A stretch of DNA of 64,000 nt from Leptolyngbya iicbica LK (GTDB lineage: Bacteria; Cyanobacteriota; Cyanobacteriia; Phormidesmidales; Phormidesmidaceae): the NCBI RefSeq assembly GCF_004212215.1, contig NZ_QVFV01000002.1, forward strand, positions 865,525 to 929,524, written 5' to 3'. Under the pieces are notes generated by a model. The model had not been told where the DNA came from, made no database searches, and worked only from the letters and a program-made list of their open reading frames with translations. The position numbers and the translations under genes were made by a program. Each line of letters starts with the position of its first letter. Position 1 is the first letter of the stretch. Shown one piece after another: positions 63,847 through 64,000 of this stretch.

Positions 63847-64000
63847 CCCTAAATCAAAACTTTCTAAAACTGAAAAGAGCGAGCGACGATGATAGAGAAG
63901 TTCAAAAAACTTGCAAGTCTCCTTAGAGGATGTTTGATAAATCGCTCAGTCAGTAAAAAAGCTCACTCGCCATAAGCTGAAGATACGAACCATCAGCCCT

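Noticed and set aside
63889..63975. 28-codon frame near the right edge
   Set aside because: Too short to judge; could be a truncated gene start but there is no supporting motif or clear ribosome-binding site.

Overview
The window is chromosomal DNA from a phycobilisome-containing cyanobacterium. Diagnostic genes are the rod-core linker cpcG, the phycobilin lyase cpcS, a C-terminally extended flavodiiron protein (Flv1 type), the circadian-input protein LdpA, a Ycf45-type R3H ATPase and several small families known almost only from cyanobacteria (DUF1825, DUF2605, DUF2973, DUF1574). The octamer GCGATCGC (HIP1) is scattered through genes and spacers, as in many cyanobacterial genomes. Moderately high GC and this gene set suggest a filamentous Leptolyngbya-like lineage, but that is inference. 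No rRNA, tRNA, CRISPR array, intact insertion sequence or prophage was seen.

Layout. 1-5.3 kb: truncated pth, DUF1825, a J-domain/TPR protein, a TM2/SHOCT protein, a helix-hairpin-helix protein and mrdA (PBP2); a perfect four-copy 16-bp repeat sits in the spacer at 2327-2390. 5.8-10 kb: polyamine ABC operon potA-potD-potB-potC, with a Tat-type PotD. 10-14.6 kb: ldpA, the R3H ATPase and a TPR protein. 14.7-16.7 kb: an SLC13 transporter, followed by about 900 bp without a gene. 17.6-24.9 kb: one minus-strand series: infC, an MFS-HEAT fusion, an alpha/beta hydrolase, a cytochrome P450 and a DUF1574 SGNH-like protein. 25.4-31.4 kb: ilvH, a MidA/NDUFAF7-type methyltransferase, a TPR protein, a MinD-like ATPase, the DUF2973/DUF2605 pair, a Trp-rich protein and a DUF429 protein. 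31.5-37.5 kb: a glutathione transferase, a GT39 membrane glycosyltransferase, an unrecognised 418-residue protein, cpcG and cpcS. 37.6-48.6 kb: MscS channel, hydrolase, a response regulator-histidine kinase-Ser/Thr kinase operon, trmO, a lipoprotein Rieske protein, methylmalonate-semialdehyde dehydrogenase, secG and gpmI. 49-59 kb: two proteins without recognised function, a TAXI binding protein, a caspase-fold protein lacking both catalytic residues, a transketolase/phosphoketolase-like enzyme, a pentapeptide-repeat protein and flv1. 59.4-64 kb: two GT2 glycosyltransferases, aroC and a UDP-glucuronate epimerase, the edge of a surface-polysaccharide locus with more AT-rich DNA.

Most genes are housekeeping, photosynthesis-related or broadly conserved cyanobacterial genes. 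The most unusual items are the pseudo-caspase with its duplicated C-terminal helical module, the mixed two-component/Hanks-kinase operon, the MinD-like protein without the signature lysine, the TAXI protein with an added membrane anchor, and several repeat structures in spacers.
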